From the NCBI GenBank assembly GCA_003013855.2, contig ML058548.1, positions 2,232,001 to 2,296,000 of the forward strand: a stretch of DNA of 64,000 nucleotides, given 5' to 3'. Shown one piece after another: positions 45,632 to 57,005 of the stretch; within the stretch, counting starts at the first letter, position 1; every line of letters starts with the position of its first letter. Position numbers and translations under genes: made by a program. Source of the DNA: Liriodendron chinense. Taxonomy: Eukaryota > Streptophyta > Magnoliopsida > Magnoliales > Magnoliaceae. The notes under the pieces are model-generated. The model made no database searches. It saw nothing but the letters and a program-made list of their open reading frames with translations, and was not told where the DNA came from.

Positions 45632-46603
45632 CCAGTTAAGGCTTGTTTGGTCAGCACGATTAAATGGGATAGAATTGCATTAGATGGGATTAACACCATT
45701 ATTGCACAATGATGTCATGTTTGGAAATACCTATCCATTCTTAGGTTTGGGATCATATTTATTTTCTAGCAATTGAAGGTAAATAAGTGATGATTACTTC
45801 TCTATTTTCTTGGAAATGCTTGTTGTCCAAAAAGCATTACATAGGGTACCGTGTTATGTACCAAAATCACGTAGCCCATCCTAATATGTGTTATATCCAC
45901 GCCGTTCCTTCATTTTTCTAATCATTATACGGCATAAGTTAATAAATGAGGCAGATCCAAAACTCGAGTGGCCCACAATAAAAAATAATTAAGTCTCCCA
46001 TTGAATCCGATGTCATCTATGGTGCGGTCTACTTGATGTTTGGATTTGTCTCATTTTTGGACTCATGTCCTAAAATGTAAAAGGATGAATGAGCATCATG
46101 GATATAACACATACATCATTGTGGGGGTTATGAAGTTTTTCTTTGAAAAGATGTTGAAATATGCATAGTTTTCGAGGTGGAATTCCATTTCTCTATCAAA
46201 CAGTATAAAAATCATCATTATACATTTACTTTCATTTCATTTTACCTCCCGTTAAACAGAGCCTTGGAAAAATACTATATTCAACTAAATCTATATTAAG
46301 TAGACTATGGAATTGTACTTAATAGATTAGATTCACAACTAACATCAGTCACTTGCATATGTGTATAACTCAAATGTCACATGTAAATGGTGCATATAGA
46401 TGGACGACATAAATAAAACACACGCATTAATGTAAGGCACATAGATATCGTGGATTACAAAAAATCCTACACCGCACCAAATGCAATTCTCACTTGATCC
46501 CAACCCTTCCCATCACCTCCCAACTCCATATGAAATTGAAACAGGACTCAATGTAATTCCATCCCATCTAGTCCCACTTAAGCCTACTTACCAAATAAAT
46601 GAA
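45632..46603. mobile_element. MITE-like element with GGCTTGTTTGGT ends
   Basis: Left TTAAGGCTTGTTTGGT with TTAAATGGGATAGAATTGCA; right AATGTAATTCCATCCCATCT with TTAAGCCTACTTACCAAATA. The ends are long imperfect inverted repeats. A foldback element is nested at about 45875-46125 (ACGTAGCCCATCCTAATATG; ACACATACATCATTGTGGG). The element is absent from duplication copy A. Confidence 0.6.
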
Positions 46604-46874
46604 TTACTTAAAAAAAAAAGATAGTTATGAAGTTTTAAAAAATTTAGGTAAAGAACTTTCACAGTTGACACATGATTGGCCGACATCCTATCTTTGACGT
46701 GGACGGCACAGGTGTTATGAGACAAATTGGACCACAACACCTACCCGGCAACATTATGCAGTGGGCCAGAGTCTACCCTGTCAGAGATTAGCAAAGTGCA
46801 TAATTGGCTGACCACTTTAAAGAAAAGATTGGGCCCATCTCTAACATCTCTATCACGGTACTAATGAAACTGGA

Positions 46875-47320
46875 TACTGAGGTATTCAGTACTCTTTTAT
46901 TCCAACTGAGTAAACTCCGTTGGGCCCACCGTTAATGTATGTGGTTTCTATCTATTTTCCCAACTCATTTTAGGGGTTGAGCCTAAAATTAATGCATATT
47001 CAAAGCTCAAGTGGACCAAACCATAGGAAAGCGTGGGAATAATAATTTCCATAGTTGAAACCTTCTTAGAGCCCATGTTTATTTTCCATTCAACTTGCTC
47101 ATGAGATCACAAAAATATGGAAAAAGTGAAAAAACAAAAATCAGCTTGATCCAAAACATCTATGCCCATAGGAAATTTTCAACGGTAGATGTTCTGTTTC
47201 CTGTTTTTGTAATAAGCACTAAAATTACCCGGTAAAAATGTATTGACGGAGCATAATGAGTGACTCAGCAAACGCACGTTAAATCGATTTTCTCGGAATT
47301 TCCATAAAAATACCCAGCGC
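46875..47320. mobile_element. Foldback element, GAGTAAACTC subfamily
   Basis: Left ATTCAGTACTC and GAGTAAACTCCGTTGGGCCC. Right TGACTCAGCAAACGCACGTTAA. It occupies the end of duplication copy B, as 34631 does in copy A. Confidence 0.55.
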
Positions 47321-47369
47321 GAGGTGCAGAGTCTCTGTATGTTATCTCTGCGGATAAAGCCTGAGACGC

Positions 47370-47845
47370 TGCCAATGGGAGCATATTTCGTGCATCACCG
47401 ACCCCTGCCGCATAAAACTCGGTGGGGCCCATCGTATCTGAAATCTATTCCATCCATAATTTTCACCAGAAAAGTTAGGTTGTGAATTAAAAAAATAACG
47501 TAGATCCAAAACTCATGTGGGCCACATCATAAGAAAAAGTGGAGATTGAACGGCCACCGTTGAAATGTTAATGTGGCCCACCGTGATTTTTATTTTCCAT
47601 CCGAACCGTTCATAAGCTAAATCCCACCAAGATTAATGGAAAAAAGTACCCGTTGTTTCTCATGTTTTGGCCCACCTGAGTTTTGGATCTGCCTAAAAAT
47701 TTGAATCACGCCGTCGGGTGAGTGGAAAAGCTGATGGAAGGAGTGGGTGTGAGACTTACATCCTCAGTGGGCCCCACAGAGTTTTATGCTGCACGTCTCC
47801 ATATGCAGCAGAGCGCTGCACGCAATCTGCGTCCCTGCCGGTGAC
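47370..47845. mobile_element. Foldback element in the ALDH upstream region
   Basis: GCATAAAACTCGGTGGGGCC (left, about 47410) pairs with GGGCCCCACAGAGTTTTATG (right, about 47768). The outer right end reads GCACGCAATCTGCGTCCCTG. It ends about 110 bp upstream of the ALDH TATA box. Confidence 0.65.
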
Positions 47846-47951
47846 ACAGCAGAAAAAAGAATTCCGTTGAAATCTTCATTTTCCTTTCATGAAGCCGTCT
47901 CCATCCATCCGCCTCGTAAGCAAATCCTATCTCTTGCATTAAAACCCTAAG

Positions 47952-48078
47952 TCTATAAATGAGAGAGAGAGAGTGAGATCCTTTTCGTACATGATTATTC
48001 TTCTTTTCTGCAGATCGATTTTCAGAGCTAGCCGTAGGGTCAAAAAAGCGGTTGAGATCCTCCATTCATCGACCATCC
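47952..48078 (+). promoter_or_regulatory. ALDH core promoter and 5' leader
   Basis: TCTATAAAT (47952-47960) is the likely TATA box, directly followed by a GA run and a pyrimidine-rich leader. A start site about 30 bases downstream would give a leader of roughly 90 bases. An upstream ATG at 47991 opens a frame to 48197 that overlaps the main start out of frame. Confidence 0.6.
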
Positions 48079-48163
48079 ATGGCGACCAGAAGGATCTCAT
48101 CCTTCCTTTCTCGATCTTTCTCTTCTTCTTCTTCTTCTTCTTCAGCAGCTCTGCTGCTTCAAG
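48079..48163 (+). CDS. ALDH2B: ALDH exon 1
   Basis: 28 codons plus one base. The start ATG has a good context (CCATGGCG). Encodes the first part of the targeting peptide, including a serine run. Confidence 0.9.
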
Positions 48164-51100
48164 GTATTCGCGATTTTCTCTTCTTTCAGTTAGTTGATTT
48201 TTTTTTATTTTTTTTAATTTTATTTTTCGCTTTCAGTAGATGTAAACGGATTCTTTTTCTGATTTGAATTTGGAGGAATAAAAAGGAAAGTTTGAATTCG
48301 ATTGGAGAATCGAGATTCAAGTTGATTTTTATTTTTTATTTTGTTCGGATTGTTTTGGATATTTGATTCATATGTTTTGGAATTTTCAGTTGATTTTTCG
48401 AATATATTCTTTTCTCTAATGTGAATTTTTAGTATAAAAAAGAGATTTTGAATTCAAAGGAAGTATCGCGATTCTGTGGAATACATACATGGTGGGAAGT
48501 CTAAAATCCAACTGGTTGGAGGACGATAAGTTAGTGTCAAGTCAACAGATAGCTTCCAATCTTTCATGTGCATGCAACATCCACTCCGTCCAATATGTTT
48601 TCTGCATCATGAGGATCATCTTGTGCAAAAATCGACCACATCCACTCATGCAATACGAATTTGATACTTGGGCATTTCACAGATTAAGATCCATTCACCA
48701 AATTGCAATCTTAAATAATGTCTCTTGAAATCAACAACCAGGTAAAAATGGTTGAAGCTATAAAGATTGTTATATAGGAAATCATGCAGAGGAACGTTTG
48801 ATTATAGAGGGAAGAACTTCATCCAATGTGACATCAGGATGTCTGGTTGATGTTGGAATTCCAATTAAACTCAAAAGTCAAAACAGAGAAAATTGGCAAT
48901 GGCAGTTATAAGCTGGTATTTAGAACTACCCAAAGGACAAGTTAGTAGCTGTTTATTTATTTATTTTAATTTTAAATCTTTGTTCGAAATGTTATAAATT
49001 TATTTATATTTTTGAAACTTTCTTTATCTGTTGTTCATGATTTGGTTGTTTTAGATCTTTGGAGGACTTATCTTGCAGCAGGTTGCGGAACTATGCCAGA
49101 ACATTCCTCTGTTTTTCTTCTGCATTATGAAATGTTGGACAAATTCATTGTATTCACTATTACTGGAGGCTTTTCTTGTAGAATTAGATGAATATTTCAA
49201 TAGCTTGGATGCTTGTCACTCAAAACTCTTGTATCAATCATCTTCTGATTCTTTTTACTGTGAAATGTGAAGTTCATCACTTATTGTGGCAGTTCTAGCA
49301 GTTCTATTTACAGAATTTTGTGTTGTAAAATAAACTTCAGGCAGAAATTCTAGAAGCATCCGTAGATTTGGCACTGCAGTTGCAGCTGAAGAACCGATAA
49401 CACCACCTGTTCAAGTAGAGCATACCCAACTGCTAATCAATGGGCAATTTGTGGATTCGGCATCAGGTCTGTCCTTCAACTCGTAAACAAGAATATTTCT
49501 TTCATTTGGTAACTCAGTTTGTGATTTCTTTTTCCCATGAGATTATCATATCTTGAAGTGCTAGATTTCTTCCAGACTCTGATGGTGCTTGTAGTTAATG
49601 GTTCTATCGAAGGGTACCCAGATACTTATATATTCTAAGCTTAATGGTATGGAGATGCTATTACTGCAATATTGGTGAATAGGGCTGTTCAGTGCTTGGC
49701 CCAGCCTGTCATTGGCCCGGCTTGGGTTCAATTTTTAGGCTTGCAGTTTGGGCATGTGTCTGATCTCCTAGCCCAAAATAGGCCCAGGCCTGATTCTCAC
49801 AACATTTTTATTGAAGCCTTGTCTAATCCTGAATCTAGGTCCTTTTTTGAATGCTATCGGCAGTGTTTCAGCCTTACTTTCAGGTCTGTTGGTAGAGCAT
49901 GGGCTTACATACCAGAATTTACAAGTAAATGGGCTGGGCGTACCTCAGGCTGTCCTGATCCTGGCCCCATTGAGAAGCATGTATACTTGTAGGAATCCAT
50001 ATCTGTATTCCTGTCATATGGGATATCACCATCCTGTTTTTCAGTAAATGTAGAGCTGTATCCCTAATTCCCTTATATGGGCCTTTGTTCACATCCATAT
50101 ATGAGCATGATGGACCCATTTTCACTACACAAAACCACTCTGCACCAGATGATGAGAAGCTTTCACAATCCACTGTGGAGTGCTTTCAGTGGCCTTCTGC
50201 CAATGAAGCTTCTCACTGGTTATTCCTCTCCATCAATTTGCCTTCCTTCAAGGCATGGTTAATGAAACTCCAATTGGGAACTTCCTTTGGCCTCAGGAAA
50301 AACCTTTCCGACATTGGACCCTAGGACAGGAGAGGTGATTGCTCATGTTGCTGAAGGTGATACGGAAGACATCAACCGGGCTGTCTCTGCTGCTCGCAAA
50401 GCATTTGATGAGGGACCATGGCCAAAGATGACTGCATATGTAACGATCCTGGACTTTCCTTTCCTTATGTCGGAATATGCAATCTTGGATAGTATGTGAA
50501 GCCATTTTATATGTGGATTGGGGTTATTTATTTTAATTATCAATTATTTGCTTTCTCCAGGAAAGGTCAAGGATACTTTACCGTTTTGCGGATTTAATCG
50601 AGAAGCACAATGATGAAATTGCAGCACTTGAGACTTGGGATAATGGGAAGCCTTATGAACAGGCTGCTGGGGTTGAAATTCCTATGCTGGTGCGCTTGAT
50701 ACGATACTACGCTGGTAAGGGAAATTAAAAAAGTAGCACATGCTCTCACTTAAATATATCTGAATGGTTTCTTTAAAATGATTGGATGAAACCAATGTAG
50801 CTCTAAGGATTCAGTTGGAAAATTCTCCAGGTTGGGCGGACAAGATTCATGGTCTCACTGTTCCAGCTGATGGGCCATACCATGTACAAACCCTTCACGA
50901 ACCAATTGGTGTTGCTGGGCAGATTATTCCATGGAATTTCCCACTTCTCATGTATGCTTGGAAGGTTGGTCCGGCATTGGCGTGTGGAAATGCTATTGTT
51001 ATGAAGACTGCTGAGCAGACACCTCTATCTGCCCTATATGTGTCAAAACTAGCACTTGAGGTGGGTGTAAGGAGTAAGGAATATCTATTATTTATTTGGA

Positions 51101-52295
51101 TTAGCGTGAATCCTGGAATTGTATTACAGATACCTATTTACCATTTCAAATTTGACCACCTATTTTTAGCTTTCTGATGGAAGTTTTTTATATGAAATAT
51201 TTCCCACTATACTGTCAGCCGTCATTCGCAATCACCATGCATTGAAAGTGCTTTTATCATCGAAAAAGGGGTATCCCTTTTTTCGATCGTACCTAAAAAG
51301 GGGGGGGGGGGTTTAAGAAAAGGACGAGAGATGTCGAAAAACAATGGGTTCTTATGAAGCACGAATTAGGAATTAAAATAAGCTTACCTTTCCTCACGCC
51401 TTGAAGAAATAGAGAAGAGAAAAACGGAAACTCCAGGGTGGAATCCTCAACACCCGAGGGCCAATCCTGAAACCCTAATCTCTCAAACAAAGAGGAAGAA
51501 ACTCACGAATTTTCTATTCATTTAATAATATCGAAATAGGGTTTCTCACAGTATATATAAGCTACGAAAATAAAAAGTGCACTAAAGTGCCTGAAAACCA
51601 AAGAAATAGCATCAAAACGCCTAAAGTAAATAACGACACTAAAGCACCTAGAAACAATGAAATAAACTAAAAAACGCCTAAACGTAAATCCGCCCCATAG
51701 TCCAGCGGTCATGATGCTCCTGCGCGCTCCTGCATCTCGCGTACTCGTAACGCGTCAGAAAATGGGCCCAAGGGGCCCGACGTCCATCCACATCAACTCG
51801 TCTGCTCCAACACTCGATCTGCGACGTCGCCTCCTCTAGTACACTCTAAAGGGTGCACCACTGATGTCCGCATCAGCCCTACTGTGATGCATGTATGAAC
51901 TCTGCTCTGCCCATCATGTAAGCCCTCTCATGTTCTCCTTGGAGCCCAATATTTGGGTGGATGCAAAAACTTAGGTTGGCCATACCATGCAAAATTATGC
52001 CTAAAACCTATACATCATTTTGTGTGGCCAACCTGAGTTTAGGAATGACCTGATTTTGGGGTTGTCCATTCATCTCGGTGGGGCACATTTTGTGAGTGGA
52101 TTGGATGTCATATGAAAAATACAGTAAGCCTTGCGCACAATATGAATATTTTAATGGTGGATGTTCCCATTCTAGTTGTTCCCTATGATGTGACCCATGT
52201 CTTTTGGATTGACCTGATATTTGGAATATTTGGTGAACTTGAGTGGATGTAGCCCCTACATCATGGCTTGGTCCACACATGAAAGTGTAGATTAA

Positions 52296-52327
<32 letters not shown>

Positions 52328-55300
52328 CTGGAAGTGTTTACGAATTTACTAAAACATCTATGAAATAGTAGTATATACATATTATAGCCATAAGGGTAAA
52401 ATTGGAATTTATGATGCCTTGAATCCCACTTTTTCTAGTAGTGATTTTATGTTCTGAATATAATTTAGAAATCCAATTTATGTTATCCCTTCAATTTATT
52501 CTTTCTTTTGTGTTTCGCATCAAGGAGTTACTGTCCTAATAACAGCGTCACGTGACTAGTTGGCAGCATAGGTGAAAAAATATGAAAGACTTTCAGTTAA
52601 TTCGATAGCGAAAGCAAAAGGATGAATTTCCATTCTCCAGGTTGGGTGATGCAGATCGATCTTCTGGAGGCCTTGATCCAATGCCACTGGATTCGAACTT
52701 TAATAAATAGGCCACCTACCAATTCCAATGAGAAGATCAATGTGTATTTCAGGCTTCAAAACCGAGAATTGGTGAGAAATTTCCAATTTCTAGCCACTAG
52801 AAATGGTTTTCTAGTGATTAGAAACAGTTCTTGCAACAACTATAGTTCAATTTCCAGTAAATATGGTTAAATTCCAGCAATCAAGTTCAAATAAACCCTA
52901 TGCAATTCAAGAGAATGTCCAAAGGAGAGAAGTTGCTTTAACATGCATAAAATTAAGGGTTAACACCCAAATAACACCACCAGATTTGTCATCTGAAGAG
53001 AAAATGCAGCAACTATTCCCACATATGCTTGATTACATTTGTTGAAATAAAAAGAGAACACTCAGATAATCCATAGTTATGAGAAATCTAATACACGTAG
53101 ACTTACATTGGACAGTTTCCAAAAGTTTAACTGTAATGTTGTATGTGTGTGGGGGAGTGTGTCTATGTGCGCATGTGTCTGGGTCTGTGTGGGTGTGTGG
53201 GTGGGTGTCATTCTGGGGTTAAACCAGATGAATATTTGAAACACTGGAAATGTGGCGCTGTCTCCAATCACTCCACAGGTCCTCTTAGTCTTAGTTCAGT
53301 CGCCTGCCCACTAATTTCCACACACGTGCAATTCACACACTAGTTAACTAGTTTCCCCAGAAACCATGGAAAACTTTGTGTACGTCCTCTCTGGCTCAGC
53401 TAGAGCAGAGCATTATTTCTATCCTAGTGTGACCCCGTTTGGTGGATTGATATTGATGTTGTAGTTTCAGGAAGATATAATACTTATTTTTCTTGGTCTA
53501 AAAGAGCTGCTGCAGATAGCTTTTAAATGCTGGTTTATGTTTGTGTCCTTGCTTTGTTTGAATTGGAATAAAAAAAAATTATGCAGATGCCGAAGAAAAC
53601 CAATGCCTTTTTTTTTAATTTTTTTAATTTTTTTTTATTTTACTGTTTTCTTTGACAGCCATTCTTATGTTATTTCTTTATTGCAGGCTGGTCTTCCTGC
53701 TGGAGTTCTGAATGTGGTTTCTGGATATGGTCCAACTGCTGGTGCAGCTCTTGCCAGTCACATGGATGTGGATAAGGTATTTTAGAAGAGTAGCACATTT
53801 TGACTTCTCGAACTTGTGTGGAGTGAGCGTTAGGATATGTTTGAATATTTCTTGGATTATCTGAGTTAACATGTTTTTAGGAAGGGCCAAAAGATCAACA
53901 CTAATTTGAAATATTGTTTCAATTGATAAAGCTGGAAATTTTGACTTCAAGCCCATGCACTTGGCTCACCAAATTATAAATCAATACATTTCTTTAGTGA
54001 CACTGAGATTGAGAAATTGATTCTATTCCATGAAACATGCCTTCTAACGATAGTGGAGCAAGACTTAAGGTTGGGTATGATATGCATTGGAGAATAGATC
54101 CAGGTAAAAAATGAAGAGGCTATTAATTTGCCTCTAGGCGTAAGACAAGCAAGTTCTGATCAATTAGATGGCCTACTGAACTAGACTGGTGTATAGATTA
54201 GGGAAGGACATGCAGACTTTCAAATGGAATTTGACCACAGGTTGGGCATCTAGGGTTGATTTGGTCATTTGGGACAGAAGAATCATCTAAGTAGAGCAGG
54301 GAGCTGCTGGTATTTAATTGTTTCTCTTTTGGCTTATGGGGGGTTTTCTTCTGTTTTGATGTATATAGGCTGTTGTTTGTTTAAGCCGAGGTGGAGCTTT
54401 GTGGGCCCCAACGTGATTTGTCGGACATCCACCCATCAATTAGATGCACCCTTCCAAGGTGGACCTTGGGCCTAAACATCAGGCCAATCCATGACTTAAG
54501 AGTGAGCCACACCACAGACAACAGTTGAGAGTGGATGCCCACCCATTAAAACCTTCCTGAATGTTTATAGGGGCCACTAGGATGTGGTTCAAACATCCAG
54601 CCCATCCGTTGTGTGTGTCCCACTTGAATGAGGGGTCACACCAAATTTCAGGCCACTCTAAAATTCAGGTGGGCATGAGGAATGCTACTACTAGGACCTG
54701 CATGTCATAGAAGTTCTGTGTTGTTCTGTCCTAACCGTATTTTTGGCAAACATGAATGATGATTGGGCCTTTTCATCTGAAAGGCTACCATGTGATTGGT
54801 CCATGGGCCTAAATCTAATGTAGACAAAGGAAGAAGAGAATGTATGTATATGAACTAAAGAAAGGTAGAAGCAGAATATCCAAGGGAAACAAATAATGAA
54901 TCACACACTTTCATTCTGTTACAAGTGTAAATTCTCTATAAATATAAAAGAAGTATGTCTAGAGTTGTAACTCTATGAAAATCCATATTTATGCTCACCT
55001 GAACAACTCTAAAGCCTAATGTTGTTATCATAAAGGCCTCATCCTACTAACTGCCAAAATAGATTATTTGAGAATCTATTCAAACTGAAAACAGACTTAG
55101 AATTTATAGAGAACTTTGTCTATGAATAGAGATGTCTCAGTACCCTTCAAAAGAGAAGGTGGAATGGATGCTTCCGATATTTCCTGAAACCTAGCAACTG
55201 AAAAAAGACTTCATATTAATATAAACTTTTGACTATGAATGGAGAGGGAGGGACGGGAGGGAGGGAGGGTTGTATTTGGTGATCTGGACTGTCGATTGTT

Positions 55301-56718
55301 GGCAACAGTGTGGATAGAAAACAAGTGATGTGCCACTATAACCACATTGTTCCATAATAGGTAGGTAGGTAGGTAGGGAGGGAGGGAGGGAGCGATCTGG
55401 ACTGTTGATTGGTGGCAACAAGTGTGGATAGAAAACAAGTGATATGAGCCACTAAAATCACATTGTTGCATGATAGGTGTGTTTCATAGAATTTTTGTCG
55501 TTGTGAAGATAATCCAAGACTTCAGGGTACTATATGATGCTTGGCTGAACTTAATTGCATGAACTTTACCCAGGTGCCGCTCCCACTTCGAATCACACTT
55601 TTGGACTAGTGGTCCTGCTTCCTAGCTCTTCTTGTTAAAATTTTGAAACAGATGCTTCCTCCATCTCACACCTGAATATGCTGCTGCTTCCCTTCACACT
55701 TCGTGCCTCTATGGGCCTAACAAAAGCATTGTTTTTTTGTTCCTTAAAAAAAGATATAAGCTGATGCCATATTTCAAAGATTCAGACCATTCATCTGGGT
55801 TGACGAGACTGTCCATCTTGGTTGGTTCTATCATGAATGAGCCATACCCCAAAATCTCCTCAATCAGTGATCTTAATTTTCTAATTGATAACATGCAAAT
55901 GGACAGGTAGCCAGCGGTTCGCATGTAAACAGAAAAGTGAATTCAGTGATTGTGTGGAAAGAAGTTTTGGGAAGTCTTTTGGAAGACGAGCTATCATCGG
56001 ACCCAACTAAATAAATATTCTTGATCAAGGAAGGTGGGCACAAGATACAGTTGTTGGCTGACCAAAACATGGGTACAAGATATGGTTGTTTGCTGAATAA
56101 AAACTGACGTTTTATTTAATTGCTTGTCTATACTACCTCAGAAGTCATACTGCAGGCCCGATAAGTTTAAAATCCAAGCACAAAAGAACCCAAGCCTGGT
56201 CAATTGACATCTTTAAACCTAAAAACACCTGACGATTCTTGAATAATGTGCTTTCTATGTTTCCTGCCAATGTTATTCCTTGTCTCATACCCATACAATT
56301 CTTTCTACTTTCTTTGCAGCTTGCATTCACAGGATCAACTGCTACTGGTAAAATCGTGCTTGAATTGTCTTCCAAAAGCAATCTTAAGCCCGTGACGCTA
56401 GAGCTTGGAGGAAAATCTCCTTTCATTATATGTGAGGATGCTGATGTTGATCAGGCTGTAGAGCTTGCACACTTTGCTCTGTTTTTTAATCAGGTGTGTC
56501 TGATCAATTCTGCATAAAGAAAAATTTCTGGATTTCTTGTAGAACGATTTTGTTGAAACTTAAGTCTGATTTGTCTACAGGGACAATGTTGTTGTGCTGG
56601 GTCTCGTACGTTTGTACATGAACGTGTTTATGACGAGTTTGTTGAGAAATCAAAAGCACGTGCTTTGAAACGTGTTGTTGGTGATCCTTTCAAGAAGGGT
56701 GTTGAACAAGGTCCTCAG
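48079..56718 (+). CDS. ALDH2B: Mitochondrial aldehyde dehydrogenase, ALDH2B type (3' end outside window)
   Basis: Eight exons: 48079-48163, 49341-49466, 50297-50439, 50561-50714, 50831-51060, 53687-53776, 56320-56493 and 56581-56718. They join in phase to 380 codons; all introns are GT-AG. The enzyme oxidises acetaldehyde and other aldehydes to acids with NAD+ in the mitochondrial matrix. The N-terminus ([19 protein letters not shown]) is Arg/Ser-rich without acids, as in a mitochondrial presequence. Family landmarks follow: [13 protein letters not shown] (NAD site), [28 protein letters not shown] with the general-base Glu, and [15 protein letters not shown] with the catalytic Cys. About 150-160 residues (the second half of the catalytic and oligomerisation domains) are missing and must lie beyond 64000. 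No stop or frameshift is present, so the gene looks intact. Confidence 0.95.
48164..49340 (+). other. ALDH intron 1
   Basis: 1177 bp, GT...CAG. T-rich first half; no transposon recognised. Short frames are not genes. Confidence 0.85.
49341..49466 (+). CDS. ALDH2B: ALDH exon 2
   Basis: Encodes the end of the presequence ([17 protein letters not shown]) and the mature start [15 protein letters not shown]. Confidence 0.93.
49467..50296 (+). other. ALDH intron 2 with hAT-like fragment
   Basis: 830 bp. About 49678-49990 begins AATAGGGCTGTTCAGTGCTT and is rich in GGCCC/GGGCC words like the hAT MITEs elsewhere; the right end is not clear. Confidence 0.7.
50297..50439 (+). CDS. ALDH2B: ALDH exon 3
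   Basis: Encodes [20 protein letters not shown] to [11 protein letters not shown]. Phase matches exon 2 (one carried base). Confidence 0.95.
50561..50714 (+). CDS. ALDH2B: ALDH exon 4
   Basis: Encodes [20 protein letters not shown] and [13 protein letters not shown] through RYYAG. Bounded by introns of 121 and 116 bp. Confidence 0.95.
50831..51060 (+). CDS. ALDH2B: ALDH exon 5
   Basis: Encodes [14 protein letters not shown], the NAD-site block [20 protein letters not shown] and [19 protein letters not shown]. Confidence 0.95.
51295..51875 (-). mobile_element. Solo LTR related to the 58-kb chromovirus element
   Basis: Read on the minus strand from 51875 it begins TGATGCGGACATCAG, the same 15 bases that start the LTRs at 58132 and 61490. 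The minus strand then has a TATA site (near 51555) and a CT-rich leader containing TTTCTTCAAGG, like the LTR at 58570. The other border is uncertain and no target duplication was found. A small hairpin and a G12 run sit near the left side. Confidence 0.5.
51880..52290. mobile_element. Foldback element in ALDH intron 5
   Basis: Left CCCTACTGTGATGCATGTAT; right GGATGTAGCCCCTACATCAT. Shorter and diverged. Confidence 0.5.
53687..53776 (+). CDS. ALDH2B: ALDH exon 6
   Basis: 30 codons: [20 protein letters not shown] to SHMDVDK. Confidence 0.95.
54395..54690. mobile_element. Second foldback family, copy 2
   Basis: Colinear with 42900-43190: GTGGGCCCCAACGTGATTTG, CATCAATTAGATGCACCC, CCCACCCATTAAAACCTTC and GTGTGTGTCCCACTTG. 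Ends not defined. Confidence 0.5.
55240..55475 (+). repeat. Two-unit repeat with G-quadruplex-type runs
   Basis: Two units of about 120-130 bp, each starting with GGGAGGGAGGGAGGG-type sequence (55243-55269 and 55376-55392). Each continues GATCTGGACTGT(C/T)GATTG and GTGGATAGAAAACAAGTGAT. Four or more G3 tracts with single-base loops lie on the gene's coding strand. Confidence 0.75.
56320..56493 (+). CDS. ALDH2B: ALDH exon 7
   Basis: 58 codons: [26 protein letters not shown] (catalytic Glu), [19 protein letters not shown]. Confidence 0.96.
56581..56718 (+). CDS. ALDH2B: ALDH exon 8
   Basis: 46 codons: [20 protein letters not shown] (catalytic Cys in the CCC run) to [12 protein letters not shown]. 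The next expected exon is not found before 64000. Confidence 0.96.
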
Positions 56719-57005
56719 GTAAATTAGACAAATTCTCTCTTCCTTTGTCCTTTCGTATTGTGTTACCATTGGGTTGGATGAACAATTGATGATTTTTCCA
56801 CGAAGTTAGTAATTTCGCACTATACACAGGCACACTCTATTTTCTACAAAATTGGTGTGTGAGGCCAATGTCCAATGTGTAGCGCTGGCACTAGGCCGGG
56901 CCTCGGTTGGCATGAATCCAAAATTCAATCTTGCCAAGCTGGGCTCAAAATTTGGATTGGCTTGGCCCATTGATAACCCTAACTATGTTTGTGTGTGTGT
57001 TGACA

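Larger units (their letters stand above)
43970..46880 (+). repeat. Segmental duplication, copy B
   Basis: Partner of 30835-34640 in direct orientation, about 13 kb away. It lacks the SINE and the 32776 repeat, and instead carries an insertion between 45632 and 46603. Confidence 0.75.
51061..53686 (+). other. ALDH intron 5
   Basis: 2626 bp. Holds a minus-strand LTR (to 51875), a foldback element (about 51880-52290), a poly-T run (52298-52327) and unassigned sequence 52330-53686, including a TG-rich patch near 53140-53210. Confidence 0.85.
53777..56319 (+). other. ALDH intron 6
   Basis: 2543 bp. Contains the second foldback family (54395-54690) and a two-unit G-rich repeat (55240-55475). The rest, including 54700-55230 and 55480-56319, is unassigned. 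Confidence 0.85.

Noticed and set aside
49672..49992. 106-codon frame in ALDH intron 2
   Set aside because: It translates a GC-rich hAT-like fragment inside an intron.
51061..51177. Read-through extension of ALDH exon 5
   Set aside because: The exon ends at a GT donor after the LALE codons, and the next family residues (AGLPAGVLN) are found in frame at 53687.
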